A DNA stretch of 64,000 nt, from positions 1,641,530-1,705,529 of the forward strand of contig NZ_JAPHEH010000001.1 of the NCBI RefSeq assembly GCF_029607905.1. The letters are read 5' to 3'. The first letter of the stretch is position 1, and each line of letters starts with the position of its first letter. The notes under the pieces are model-generated. The model saw nothing but the letters and a program-made list of their open reading frames with translations, was not told the origin of the DNA and made no database searches. The translations under genes were made by a program, and so were the position numbers. Below are positions 1-7,617 of the stretch, piece after piece. This stretch comes from Thiovibrio frasassiensis. Its GTDB lineage: Bacteria; Desulfobacterota; Desulfobulbia; Desulfobulbales; Desulfurivibrionaceae.

Positions 1-623
1 AGGCCACCACCGCCCTGAAGCTCGCTTTGGAGAAAAAAGGGTTGGCCTATGAGGTCGATCCCGGGGAAGGGGTCTTTTACGGCCCGAAGATTGATATCAA
101 GATCAAGGATGTTTTGGGACGCAGCTGGCAGTGTTCCACCATCCAGGTGGATTTCAACCTGCCCGAACGTTTTGAGATGAGCTATACCGGGGAAGACGGC
201 AAGGAGCATCAGCCGATCATGATCCATCGGGCCCTCATGGGTTCGCTGGAGCGTTTTATCGGGGTGCTTATCGAGCATTATGCCGGCGCCTTTCCGGTGT
301 GGCTTGCGCCGACACAGGCCAGGATTATGAACATCACCGATGCGCAGATGGGCTATGCGGACGAGGTGTATGCCGAGTTGCGCCGCGCTGGGGTGCGGGT
401 GGAAAAGGATCTTCGCAACGAAAAGCTCAATTACAAGATTCGTGAAGCCCAGATGCAGAAGATTCCTTTCATGCTGATCATCGGCGACAAGGAAGTAGAA
501 GCCCGTCAGGTCACGGTGCGGCTGCGCAATGGCGATAATCTGCCCGGTATGTCCATCCCTGAGTTTGCGGCCATGATTGCCGATGAAAATGAAGCCGGCC
601 GAACTGGTGCTTGCAATAGCTAG
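1..623 (+). CDS. thrS: Threonyl-tRNA synthetase, C-terminal part (5' end outside window)
   Basis: Class II aminoacyl-tRNA synthetase that charges tRNA-Thr in the cytoplasm. The window opens inside the gene: the reading frame is already open from base 3 and gives 206 residues to the TAG stop. Visible are the catalytic-core segment GPKIDIKIKDVLGRSWQCST, the class II motif 3 region HRALMGSLERF, and the C-terminal anticodon-binding domain that begins near FPVWLAPTQARI and contains the usual RVEKDLRNEKLNYKIREAQ helix. It is followed by infC, rpmI, rplT and pheST, a gene order conserved in many bacteria that confirms the assignment. The N-terminal editing and TGS domains are not in the window. Confidence 0.96.
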   Translation, partial: ATTALKLALEKKGLAYEVDPGEGVFYGPKIDIKIKDVLGRSWQCSTIQVDFNLPERFEMSYTGEDGKEHQPIMIHRALMGSLERFIGVLIEHYAGAFPVWLAPTQARIMNITDAQMGYADEVYAELRRAGVRVEKDLRNEKLNYKIREAQMQKIPFMLIIGDKEVEARQVTVRLRNGDNLPGMSIPEFAAMIADENEAGRTGACNS

Positions 624-700
624 GTGATTCAGAGTATTATGATATATTTCAGCGTGCGGATGCGTAGCATCGTGTGCGGTGGTTCAAGAATCATGTTTGC

Positions 701-715
701 GGAGGTATGAGTATC
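701..715 (+). promoter_or_regulatory. infC ribosome binding site with AUC start codon
   Basis: A strong Shine-Dalgarno GGAGGT (701-706) directly abuts an in-frame ATG at 707, which leaves no spacer. It sits exactly 6 bases before an in-frame ATC at 713. The codons after ATC read K-G-K-K-V, which matches the start of E. coli IF-3 (AUU start, then K-G-G-K-R-V). The sequence therefore supports initiation at AUC. In E. coli infC the non-AUG start is the basis of IF-3 autoregulation, so the same control is inferred here. Confidence 0.75.
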
Positions 716-1258
716 AAAGGGAAAAAAGTTGGCGATCGACCAGAGCGGGAAGTGCGGGCCAGAATCAACCATGAGATTGATTGCAAGGAAGTTCGTCTCA
801 TTGATGAGGACGGAAGTCAGGTAGGGGTTGTGCCTGTTCGCGATGCACTGGCAAGGTCCGAAGCGGCAGGGCTTGATCTTGTTGAATTGTCGGCTGCGGC
901 CGATCCTCCGGTTTGCCGGATTATGGATTTTGGCAAATTTCGCTACGAGCAGAGCAAGAAGCAGCAGGAAGCCAAGAAAAAACAGACGGTTATCGAGGTC
1001 AAAGAGATCAAACTCAGGCCTAAGACCGAGAAACATGATCTTGAATTCAAGATCAAGAATATCAAGAAGTTTCTGCAGCAGAAGAACAAAGTGAAGATCA
1101 CCCTGCGCTTCCGTGGCCGTGAGATCGTCTATGCCGACACTCTCGGCATGGAGGTTTTGAACAAGGTGGTCGAGGAATTGAAGGACGATGCGGTTATTCT
1201 ACAGTCCCCCAAGATGGAAGGGCGGCAGATGGCCATGTTTGTTGGGCCTAAATCATAG
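713..1258 (+). CDS. infC: Translation initiation factor IF-3
   Basis: Binds the 30S subunit, prevents premature 50S joining and checks start-codon and initiator-tRNA pairing. From the proposed AUC start it is 181 residues, matching the usual 180. The N-terminal domain carries RINHEIDCKEVRLIDEDG. The Lys-rich linker QSKKQQEAKKKQ leads to the C-terminal domain with VKEIKLRPKTEKHDLEFK. The frame is open further upstream to GTG 674, but that extension (MRWFKNHVCGG) has no family counterpart. Lies 89 bases after thrS and is probably co-transcribed with it and with rpmI-rplT. Start choice rests on the Shine-Dalgarno position and homology. Confidence 0.95.
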   Translation: MKGKKVGDRPEREVRARINHEIDCKEVRLIDEDGSQVGVVPVRDALARSEAAGLDLVELSAAADPPVCRIMDFGKFRYEQSKKQQEAKKKQTVIEVKEIKLRPKTEKHDLEFKIKNIKKFLQQKNKVKITLRFRGREIVYADTLGMEVLNKVVEELKDDAVILQSPKMEGRQMAMFVGPKS

Positions 1259-1325
1259 TTCTGCCAGGGTTGGCGGGTAAGCCGTTGAAAAAAAACTTTG
1301 TCGTCTGAATGGGAAGGACGGCATA

Positions 1326-1375
1326 AGGAGCCGTAACGGACAGCTTGACAAGCATGTTTGTCCCGTACGGCTCCT
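1326..1375 (+). promoter_or_regulatory. Long imperfect hairpin in the infC-rpmI intergenic leader
   Basis: AGGAGCCGTA (1326-1335) pairs perfectly with TACGGCTCCT (1366-1375). A second inner stem GGACA (1338-1342)/TGTCC (1359-1363) lies inside the 30-base loop. The 3' side is not followed by a T-run, so this is not an ordinary terminator. Many bacteria autoregulate rpmI-rplT through an L20-binding structure at this place, so a leader role is plausible. No family-specific L20-leader consensus was verified here. Confidence 0.5.
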
Positions 1376-1436
1376 AAACATAGAGTGCTGGCCGGGGCGT
1401 TTCTGCCGGCTAAGATATGAAATAAGGGAGAACACC

Positions 1437-1634
1437 ATGCCGAAGATGAAAACAAACAGAGGGGCTGCCAAACGGTTCAAGTGTACCGGTACCGGCAAGA
1501 TTGTCCGCCGCAAGGCCTTCACCAGCCATATCCTCACCAAGAAGAGCACCAAGCGGAAAAGAAATTTGCGACAGTCCGAGATTGTTGACGCCACCAATCT
1601 TAAGGGAATCAAACGGCTGTTGCCCTATATGTAA
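1437..1634 (+). CDS. rpmI: 50S ribosomal protein L35
   Basis: 65-residue, strongly basic ribosomal protein of the large subunit; length is typical of L35. It begins with [15 protein letters not shown], the standard L35 N-terminus, and ends with the conserved segment [10 protein letters not shown] Shine-Dalgarno AAGGGAGA sits just upstream of the ATG. It follows a 178-base leader with a long hairpin after infC and precedes rplT by 100 bases. Confidence 0.97.
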   Translation: MPKMKTNRGAAKRFKCTGTGKIVRRKAFTSHILTKKSTKRKRNLRQSEIVDATNLKGIKRLLPYM

Positions 1635-1689
1635 AAAAAAACGGCAGGACCGACTGTCCGCCTCAGACGATTACCAAGTATAAACACTG

Positions 1690-1710
1690 CCGACGCTTTG
1701 ACAGCGTCGG
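1690..1710 (+). promoter_or_regulatory. Perfect 8-bp hairpin between rpmI and rplT
   Basis: CCGACGCT (1690-1697), loop TTGAC, AGCGTCGG (1703-1710). No T-run follows, so it should not terminate transcription. It ends about 10 bases before the rplT Shine-Dalgarno TAAGGAG and could modulate rplT translation or RNA stability. Confidence 0.45.
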
Positions 1711-1734
1711 AGAATGTCAATAAGGAGAAGTACG

Positions 1735-2088
1735 ATGCCTCGCGTAACACGTGGATTTAAAGCGCGCCGGAGAAGAAAAAAGGTTTTGAATCTGGCCAGT
1801 GGCTTCATTGGTGGCCGCAACCGTCTGTACCGGACGGCAACCGAAGCCGTTGACCGGGCTCTCTGCTACGCCTACCGTGATCGTCGCCAGAAAAAGCGCG
1901 ATTTCAGGAAGTTGTGGATTGTCCGGATCGGCGCTGCGTGCCATGAAAACGGCACCACCTACAGCCGGATGATGGGCAGCTTGAAAAAGGTAAATGTGGA
2001 GTTGGACCGTAAGGTTCTCGCCAATCTGGCAGTTCTTGATCCGGGTGCCTTTTCCCAGGTTGCCAAGCTGGCCGGCGTCAGCAACTAG
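1735..2088 (+). CDS. rplT: 50S ribosomal protein L20
   Basis: 117-residue basic protein needed for early 50S assembly, and the usual autoregulator of the infC-rpmI-rplT operon. The ATG at 1735 follows TAAGGAG with ideal spacing and opens with [18 protein letters not shown], the canonical L20 start. An in-frame upstream start would add seven residues with no homology. The rRNA-binding basic N-terminal helix and the globular domain ([20 protein letters not shown]) are both complete. pheS begins only 8 bases or so after the stop. Confidence 0.97.
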   Translation: MPRVTRGFKARRRRKKVLNLASGFIGGRNRLYRTATEAVDRALCYAYRDRRQKKRDFRKLWIVRIGAACHENGTTYSRMMGSLKKVNVELDRKVLANLAVLDPGAFSQVAKLAGVSN

Positions 2089-2096
2089 TTGTTGCC

Positions 2097-3137
2097 GTGC
2101 CCTCCGTCATGCCCAGCATGCCCAGCATGCACGAAGAACTCCTTCGCCTGAAAGCCGCTGCCGGTGAAGAGCTCGCTGCCATCTCTCGGATCAGCGAGCT
2201 CGAACCGTTTAGGGTCAAGTATCTGGGCAGGAAAGGGGAGTTCACCCTTGTGATGCGCCAATTGGGCCAGGCTCCTCCTGAGGATCGCCCACGGCTCGGA
2301 CAACTGGCAAATGAGATAAAGCAAGAGCTGGAATCCGCGTTTGGTGAGCGGGAAGCTCAGCTTTCCGCGGTTGGTGGTGGCGGGGCTCCGGCGACTTTTG
2401 ATTTGACTTTGCCCGGACGGGCAGTTCCTTTTGGCAAGCTGCATCCGGTGACCCAGGTCATGGATACGGTGTGCGCTATCTTCGAAGGCTTAGGTTTTGC
2501 GGTGGCTGAGGGGCCGGATGTCGAGGTCGATTTTTATAATTTCGAGGCCTTGAACATCCCGCCGCATCATCCCGCCCGGGCCATGCACGACACCTTCTAT
2601 ATCAGCGACAGCCTGTTGCTCAGAACCCATACCTCGCCCATGCAGGCCAGGATCATGGAGAAAGAGCAGCCGCCCCTGCGGATGATCGCGCCGGGCAAGG
2701 TCTATCGCTGCGATTCGGACATTACCCATACCCCGATGTTTCATCAGGTGGAAGGGTTTCTTGTTGATCGTCGTATCTCTTTTGCCGACCTTAAGGGCGT
2801 GCTCTCGGTGTTCATCAGCAAAATGTTTGCTGAAAACACCCCCATCCGTTTCCGTCCCAGTTTTTTCCCTTTTACCGAGCCCAGCGCCGAGGTTGATATC
2901 GCCTGTGTGATCTGTAGCGGTAGGGGATGTCGTGTCTGTAAGCACACCGGTTGGCTCGAAATTCTTGGCGCCGGCATGATTGACCCTGAGGTTTTTAAAA
3001 AGGTCGGCTATGATCCGGAAGAGTACAGCGGCTTTGCCTTTGGCCTCGGGATCGAGCGGATTGCCATGTTGAAATACGGGATCACCGATATCCGGCTTTT
3101 CTACGAAAACGACCTGCGTTTTCTTTCCCAGTTTTAA
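2097..3137 (+). CDS. pheS: Phenylalanyl-tRNA synthetase alpha subunit
   Basis: Catalytic alpha subunit of the alpha2-beta2 enzyme that charges tRNA-Phe. An N-terminal coiled-coil region (about residues 11-95) is followed by the class II core. Motif 2 is around RFRPSFFPFTEPSAEVD and motif 3 is GFAFGLGIERIAMLKYGI. A Cys cluster CVICSGRGCRVC lies between them. No clear Shine-Dalgarno is visible. There are four in-frame candidate starts: GTG 2097, ATG 2109, 2118 and 2127. The last three arise from a tandem ATGCCCAGC repeat, and ATG 2127 (MHEELLRLK) best matches the E. coli length. Probably translationally coupled to rplT. Confidence 0.95.
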   Translation: MPSVMPSMPSMHEELLRLKAAAGEELAAISRISELEPFRVKYLGRKGEFTLVMRQLGQAPPEDRPRLGQLANEIKQELESAFGEREAQLSAVGGGGAPATFDLTLPGRAVPFGKLHPVTQVMDTVCAIFEGLGFAVAEGPDVEVDFYNFEALNIPPHHPARAMHDTFYISDSLLLRTHTSPMQARIMEKEQPPLRMIAPGKVYRCDSDITHTPMFHQVEGFLVDRRISFADLKGVLSVFISKMFAENTPIRFRPSFFPFTEPSAEVDIACVICSGRGCRVCKHTGWLEILGAGMIDPEVFKKVGYDPEEYSGFAFGLGIERIAMLKYGITDIRLFYENDLRFLSQF

Positions 3138-3174
3138 GTCCCTTGCGGGACGACGACCATAAAAGATACGATCC

Positions 3175-5598
3175 ATGAAGTTTACGCTCAACTGGTTGCG
3201 CGAATACATTGACACGGACATGGAGCCGACACGTATTGCCGAGCATCTCACCATGCTCGGTCTTGAGGTGGACGCTTGCGTTCCGTGTTATCCGGACCTG
3301 ACCGGGGTTGTCGTTGCCAGGATCGATTCGGTATCCCCGCATCCCAATGCAGACAAGCTGGTTCTCTGTGATGTCAATGTGGGCCAGGAGCGCAAGCGCG
3401 TGGTCTGCGGCGCACCCAACGCGCGGGCCGGATTGGTCACGGCTCTTGCCTTGCCGGGTGCGGTGATGCCGGGGGGCTTTACCATCAAGCCGGCAAAGAT
3501 CCGCGGTGAGGAATCTTACGGCATGTTGTGTTCCGCCAAGGAGCTTGGTATCACCGAGGACCAGATCGGGATCATGGAATTGGCCGCGGACTTGCAACCG
3601 GGGCTGCCGCTCACTGAGGCCCTTGGCTTGGTGGACACCATGATTGAGGTGGATCTCACCCCGAATAGGCCTGATTGTGCCAGTGTCCTCGGGATTGCTC
3701 GGGAGGTGGGCGGAGTGATCGGCAAGCGGATCAGGCCGCCGGTTGAGACTATCCCTGCCTTGACCGGAGAGAACCTCCCTTTCAGCGTTGCCGTTGAGTC
3801 TGCTGCCGATTGCCCGCGTTATGCCGCTCGGCTTATCAAAAATGTCAAGATCGGGCCTTCGCCGTGGTGGCTGCAACAGCGGTTGCTTGCGGTGGGTATG
3901 CGTCCGATCAGTAATATCGTCGATATCACCAACTTTGTCATGTTGGAGTATGGACAGCCCCTGCATGCCTTTGATTTCAGCAAATTGGCTGGGGGCAGGA
4001 TCGTGGTCCGCCGGGCGAAGAGTGGCGAAAAGCTTGTCACCCTGGATGGCGTTGAACACCAGATTGACAGTGAGATGCTGATGATCTGCGATGCGGAAAA
4101 GCCTGTGGCCGTGGCCGGAATCATGGGCGGGGCCAATTCCGAGGTTGATGCCCAGAGTACGGACATCCTGCTTGAGAGTGCCTGTTTTTCCGCGATCGGT
4201 ATCCGCCGCACTGCAGGCAGGCTCAATCTGAGTACCGAGGCCTCCTACCGTTTCGAACGGGGCGTTGATCCGCAAGGCGTACCCAAGGCTTTGGAGCGGG
4301 CTGTCCAGCTCATTGCCTTGCTGGCTGGCGGTGAGGTTGTTGCCGGTGGCGTTGACTACAGTGACGGGGTTATCGCCCCTTCTCCCATTACCCTGCGGGG
4401 TGAGCGGACCCGTGCCTTGCTGGGCATGGAGTTGACCCTTGCTCAGATCGGTGACGCCCTTACCGGCATTGAAATCGGGGTGGAAAAGATTGATGCAGAT
4501 ACCCTGCGGGTGACCCCCCCGAGTTTTCGCGTCGATCTTGAGCGGGAAATTGACCTCATTGAAGAGGTGGCCCGGGTCGTGGGCTACAACTTGCTGCCGA
4601 CTACCCTGCCCATGGTGCCCATGATTTTTGCCGAACAGGACCCTCTGCGGGAAGTTCGGCAAAAGGTGGCCCGGATCTTGACGGCCCTCGGGTTTTATGA
4701 GGCTATCAATTACAGCTTTGTGACTCCCCAGCATTGTGATCTGCTGGGTTTGGGGGCAGACGATGCCCGGCGCCAGAGTGTGCATCTTTTGAATCCTCTG
4801 GCGGAAGATCAGAGCGTATTGCGGACCACCTTGTTGCCGGGGCTTCTTGAAAATCTCCGCCGCAATTTGAATCATCAGAACCATGATGTCCGGCTCTTTG
4901 AGGTCGGCAAGGTTTTTCACCCCAAGGAAAGCGGTCAGCCCAACGAACCTTTCCGTTTGGCCGCGGTTGTCTCCGGGCGGCGGAATCCCGGGGCGCCTGT
5001 GCTCCATGCCGGGGAAACGCCTGTGGACATTTTTGATGTCAAAGGGGTTGTGGAACAGATTCTTAAGAGTCTGCGCTGTATCGGCACTATTACCCGTGAG
5101 ACGGATGTTGTCCGGCAGGAACTTCCCTTTGCCGAATCTGGCAGTGTCCTCACCGTTCGGGTCGAGGAGCAATTGCTTGGCTGGTGTGGGGCTTTCAGTC
5201 AGAAAACGCTGAAGGGCTTTGGGGTCAAACAACAGGCGTTTTTTGTTGATCTTGACCTAGGGATACTCTCCAGTTTGCCGACACAGGCGAAGAGTTTCGC
5301 GGTGTTGCCAAAATTTCCCTTTGTGAAATGGGACATGGCGCTCATCGTGCCGGAACCGGTTGCCGCCGGGGAAATGCTTTCCGCCATCCATGGTTGTGGA
5401 GAGAAGCTTATCGAAAAGGCGGAAATCTTTGATGTGTTCCAGGGCAAAAATATTGAGGCGGGCAAAAAGAGTGTCGCTATTTCCATTACCTATCGGGCGC
5501 TTGAACGAACCTTGGATGATGAAACAGTCGGCAAGGTCCACCAAAAAATTATCGAGATGATGATTTCTCGTTTTAACGGTCAGTTACGTGAGGCATAA
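3175..5598 (+). CDS. pheT: Phenylalanyl-tRNA synthetase beta subunit
   Basis: 807-residue beta subunit with full family length. Domain order seen: N-terminal region MKFTLNWLREYID, an EMAP/OB-fold tRNA-binding domain (about 40-150, with SVSPHPNADKLVLCDVNVG), the B3/B4 editing domain (about 210-390, with DITNFVMLEYGQPLHAFD), the B5 domain, the catalytic-like core, and the C-terminal ferredoxin-like anticodon-binding domain (last about 95 residues, ending GQLREA). Lies 37 bases after pheS and runs into ihfA with only three bases between. Confidence 0.97.
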   Translation: MKFTLNWLREYIDTDMEPTRIAEHLTMLGLEVDACVPCYPDLTGVVVARIDSVSPHPNADKLVLCDVNVGQERKRVVCGAPNARAGLVTALALPGAVMPGGFTIKPAKIRGEESYGMLCSAKELGITEDQIGIMELAADLQPGLPLTEALGLVDTMIEVDLTPNRPDCASVLGIAREVGGVIGKRIRPPVETIPALTGENLPFSVAVESAADCPRYAARLIKNVKIGPSPWWLQQRLLAVGMRPISNIVDITNFVMLEYGQPLHAFDFSKLAGGRIVVRRAKSGEKLVTLDGVEHQIDSEMLMICDAEKPVAVAGIMGGANSEVDAQSTDILLESACFSAIGIRRTAGRLNLSTEASYRFERGVDPQGVPKALERAVQLIALLAGGEVVAGGVDYSDGVIAPSPITLRGERTRALLGMELTLAQIGDALTGIEIGVEKIDADTLRVTPPSFRVDLEREIDLIEEVARVVGYNLLPTTLPMVPMIFAEQDPLREVRQKVARILTALGFYEAINYSFVTPQHCDLLGLGADDARRQSVHLLNPLAEDQSVLRTTLLPGLLENLRRNLNHQNHDVRLFEVGKVFHPKESGQPNEPFRLAAVVSGRRNPGAPVLHAGETPVDIFDVKGVVEQILKSLRCIGTITRETDVVRQELPFAESGSVLTVRVEEQLLGWCGAFSQKTLKGFGVKQQAFFVDLDLGILSSLPTQAKSFAVLPKFPFVKWDMALIVPEPVAAGEMLSAIHGCGEKLIEKAEIFDVFQGKNIEAGKKSVAISITYRALERTLDDETVGKVHQKIIEMMISRFNGQLREA

Positions 5599-5601
5599 TA
5601 G

Positions 5602-5895
5602 ATGAAACGATCCAATCTTACCCGAAAAGAGCTTGCCCAGACCATCAATGATAAGATGGGTTTTTCTCAGCGGAGCGCCGGAGAAATGGTTGATGCTGTT
5701 TTTGATGCGCTGAAGAAAACCCTGCTTCAAGGCGAAGCGATCAAGATCGTGCAGTTCGGTACCTTTACCGTGCGGAAAAAATCCTCGCGGGTGGGTCGTA
5801 ACCCCAGAACCGGTGAAACCATGGAGATTTCCAAGCGACACATGGTTTCTTTCAGGCCCAGCAAGGTGGTTCGGGAGAATCTGAATAAGGAATAA
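5602..5895 (+). CDS. ihfA: Integration host factor alpha / HU-family DNA-bending protein
   Basis: 97-residue member of the HU/IHF family that bends DNA. It shows NLTRKELAQTI at the N-terminus, the dimer core KIVQFGTFTVRKK, and the DNA-contacting arm region GRNPRTGETMEISKRH followed by SFRPSKVVRENLN. Length and the position directly behind pheT match ihfA in E. coli and many proteobacteria. IHF also assists sigma-54 promoters by DNA bending, which is relevant to the sigma-54 locus near 36.7-39.7 kb. The alpha versus generic HU label rests mostly on gene position. Confidence 0.9.
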   Translation: MKRSNLTRKELAQTINDKMGFSQRSAGEMVDAVFDALKKTLLQGEAIKIVQFGTFTVRKKSSRVGRNPRTGETMEISKRHMVSFRPSKVVRENLNKE

Positions 5896-5904
5896 AGGGA
5901 CAGA

Positions 5905-6327
5905 GTGACCAAACCATCTTGCGGAACTTTTGATACTGCTCAGGGTATAGCCCAGGTTCTGCCTGGGATTCCCGAGAAGCGCTATTTCAAAATCGGCGAG
6001 GTGTGCGCGATAACCGGGGTGAAGCAGCATGTGCTTCGCTACTGGGAATCGGAATTCAGGATCCTCCATCCGCAACGGGCCCAGTCCAAACAGCGGCTCT
6101 ATCGCCGGGCGGACGTGGAAACGGTTCTGGCGATCAAAAGGCTGCTCAAGGACGAGGGTTTTACTATCAGTGGCGCCAAAAAAGCGCTGGCAAGGGATGG
6201 CGGTGGCCAGGAACAGACTGCTCTGGCGCTCGAAGCGGAGCAGGAAATCTCATCAGGGACGTCACGAGACATTTTCATGCAGGTTAAGGCGGAACTCCTG
6301 GCCTTGCAGAAAATTCTCGAGGAATAA
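5905..6327 (+). CDS. MerR-family transcriptional regulator
   Basis: 140 residues starting at GTG. After a variable leader of about 26 residues there is a complete MerR winged-helix DNA-binding domain: [20 protein letters not shown] with [20 protein letters not shown] and the wing. A short helical C-terminus follows. No ligand-binding or metal-binding Cys pattern is visible. A MerR gene between ihfA and tRNA-Pro is a recurrent arrangement in delta-type proteobacteria; its target is unknown. It lies 9 bases after ihfA and is very likely co-transcribed. Confidence 0.88.
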   Translation: MTKPSCGTFDTAQGIAQVLPGIPEKRYFKIGEVCAITGVKQHVLRYWESEFRILHPQRAQSKQRLYRRADVETVLAIKRLLKDEGFTISGAKKALARDGGGQEQTALALEAEQEISSGTSRDIFMQVKAELLALQKILEE

Positions 6328-6409
6328 GTGTCCTTGGGTGAGTCCAGCTTGACAGGCGCTTCAGGTCATGCTAAATAGGGGCCAACCTGTTGAGAGATAA
6401 ATATTTTGT

Positions 6410-6486
6410 CGGGATGTAGCGCAGTCTGGTAGCGCACTTGGATGGGGTCCAAGGGGCCGGAGGTTCGAATCCTCTCATCCCGACCA
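6410..6486 (+). tRNA. tRNA-Pro (anticodon GGG)
   Basis: A 77-base cloverleaf with encoded CCA. The acceptor stem CGGGATG pairs with CATCCCG. The D arm carries AGTCTGGTAGC. The anticodon stem CTTGG/CCAAG encloses the loop ATGGGGT, which gives anticodon GGG. The T arm contains GGTTCGAATCC. The C1-G72 acceptor pair is typical of bacterial tRNA-Pro. Confidence 0.97.
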
Positions 6487-6497
6487 GCAATAGCAAA

Positions 6498-6531
6498 GGG
6501 GGTTAACCGTTTTCGGTTAACCCCCTTTTTT
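6498..6531 (+). terminator. Rho-independent terminator after tRNA-Pro
   Basis: A perfect 12-bp stem GGGGGTTAACCG (6498-6509) / CGGTTAACCCCC (6514-6525) with a TTTT loop, followed by a T6 run. It closes the thrS-to-tRNA-Pro transcription unit. The convergent glycosyltransferase gene ends 14 bases further on and may also use the stem, but its strand lacks a T-run. Confidence 0.93.
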
Positions 6532-6544
6532 GTTTACTTGAAAA

Positions 6545-7591
6545 TTAAGCGCTTATGTTTTTTTGTCGCACTTCTAGCCCAGCCTTGAAGAGAAACGCGC
6601 AGAAGATCAGCGGCGAATAGGCGATCAGCAGCCCGGTCGAGCCAGGAAGCGAACCGAAAGTTACCAGCAGCGCCACAGGCAATAACCAAAAGAGATTAAT
6701 CATTCCGACCACAACGGACACAGGTCGGTGAGCATCAAAACGGCGTGAGGCATGTTGGTAGGCATGGCTGCAATGGGCTTCGTAAATGGCCTTTCCTCGT
6801 ATTGCTCGGCGTAATAATGTCGTGGTGGCATCAACAATGAAGACACCGAGGAGAATGAGCCAGCACCAGAACAGTTCCGGGTTAACCTGGCTGGCCTGAA
6901 TTGAGAGGAGCCCCAAGGTCAGGCCCAGGAATCCACTCCCGGAATCGCCCATGAATATTTTGGCTGGCGGGAAATTCCAACAGAGGAAGCCGGCAACAGC
7001 AGACAGGAGTAATGCCGGGACCAGCCATTCCTGGCTGGCCGGAGCAAAGAGAGCAGAGACAATACCCCCGCCCAAGCAGACTGTAATCGCCTCAATGCCG
7101 GCAATACCATCAATGCCGTCCATGAAATTGTACAAGTTGAGTACCCAGACAAGATAGACTGCGGCCAGTAAATAGCCCGCCCAGCCGAGATGCACCAGAT
7201 GTCCGAAAACAGACAGGGGCGGCAGATCGCCGAGCCAGAAAATCCCCCAGGCCGCACCGAGAAAGTGGGCGCCTAAACGCCATTTGGGCGGGATATGGCG
7301 GCGATCATCCAAAAAGCCAATCCAGGTAACCAGGCTTCCGGCCCCGAAGAGGGCAAATAATACCTTTGTTGGCAGAGAACCGATCATCCACAGGGCGAGC
7401 AATCCGGGAAAAAAGGTCAAGACAATAGCCAGCCCACCAGCCCGTGGAGTTGGAACCGCATGCGAGCTTCTGTTGTTGGGAATATCGAGAAGATTCCGTG
7501 ATAAAGCATAACGGCGGATGACTCCGGTAAGCAGCAAGGATACCACTGCGACAAGAGGGAAAATCATCCAATAATTTAAAAGAACAGGCAT
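6545..7591 (-). CDS. Family 4 glycosyltransferase, WecA/WbpL-like (undecaprenyl-phosphate sugar-1-phosphate transferase)
   Basis: 348-residue polytopic inner-membrane protein with about ten hydrophobic segments. Enzymes of this MraY/WecA superfamily start lipid-linked O-antigen or capsule synthesis by moving a HexNAc-1-phosphate to undecaprenyl phosphate. Family motifs seen are the cytoplasmic loop DIPNNRSSHAVPTPRAGG, the Asp-rich FLDDRRHIPP, the NFMDGIDGIAG motif, and FMGDSGSGFLG. The combination resembles WbpL/WbcO more than MraY, because the peptidoglycan-specific pentapeptide neighbours are absent. It follows the LTA-synthase-like gene by 26 bases in a two-gene minus-strand unit. The sugar donor cannot be read from sequence. 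Confidence 0.88.
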   Translation of the reverse strand: MPVLLNYWMIFPLVAVVSLLLTGVIRRYALSRNLLDIPNNRSSHAVPTPRAGGLAIVLTFFPGLLALWMIGSLPTKVLFALFGAGSLVTWIGFLDDRRHIPPKWRLGAHFLGAAWGIFWLGDLPPLSVFGHLVHLGWAGYLLAAVYLVWVLNLYNFMDGIDGIAGIEAITVCLGGGIVSALFAPASQEWLVPALLLSAVAGFLCWNFPPAKIFMGDSGSGFLGLTLGLLSIQASQVNPELFWCWLILLGVFIVDATTTLLRRAIRGKAIYEAHCSHAYQHASRRFDAHRPVSVVVGMINLFWLLPVALLVTFGSLPGSTGLLIAYSPLIFCAFLFKAGLEVRQKNISA

Positions 7592-7617
7592 AGTGTTTTA
7601 CCGGAATTGTATGGTTT

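Noticed and set aside
3082-5232. 716-residue open frame on the minus strand opposite pheS/pheT
   Set aside because: It lies wholly antisense to clear pheT domains; its composition (Gly, His, Pro, Gln-rich) is that of a shadow frame in GC-rich DNA.
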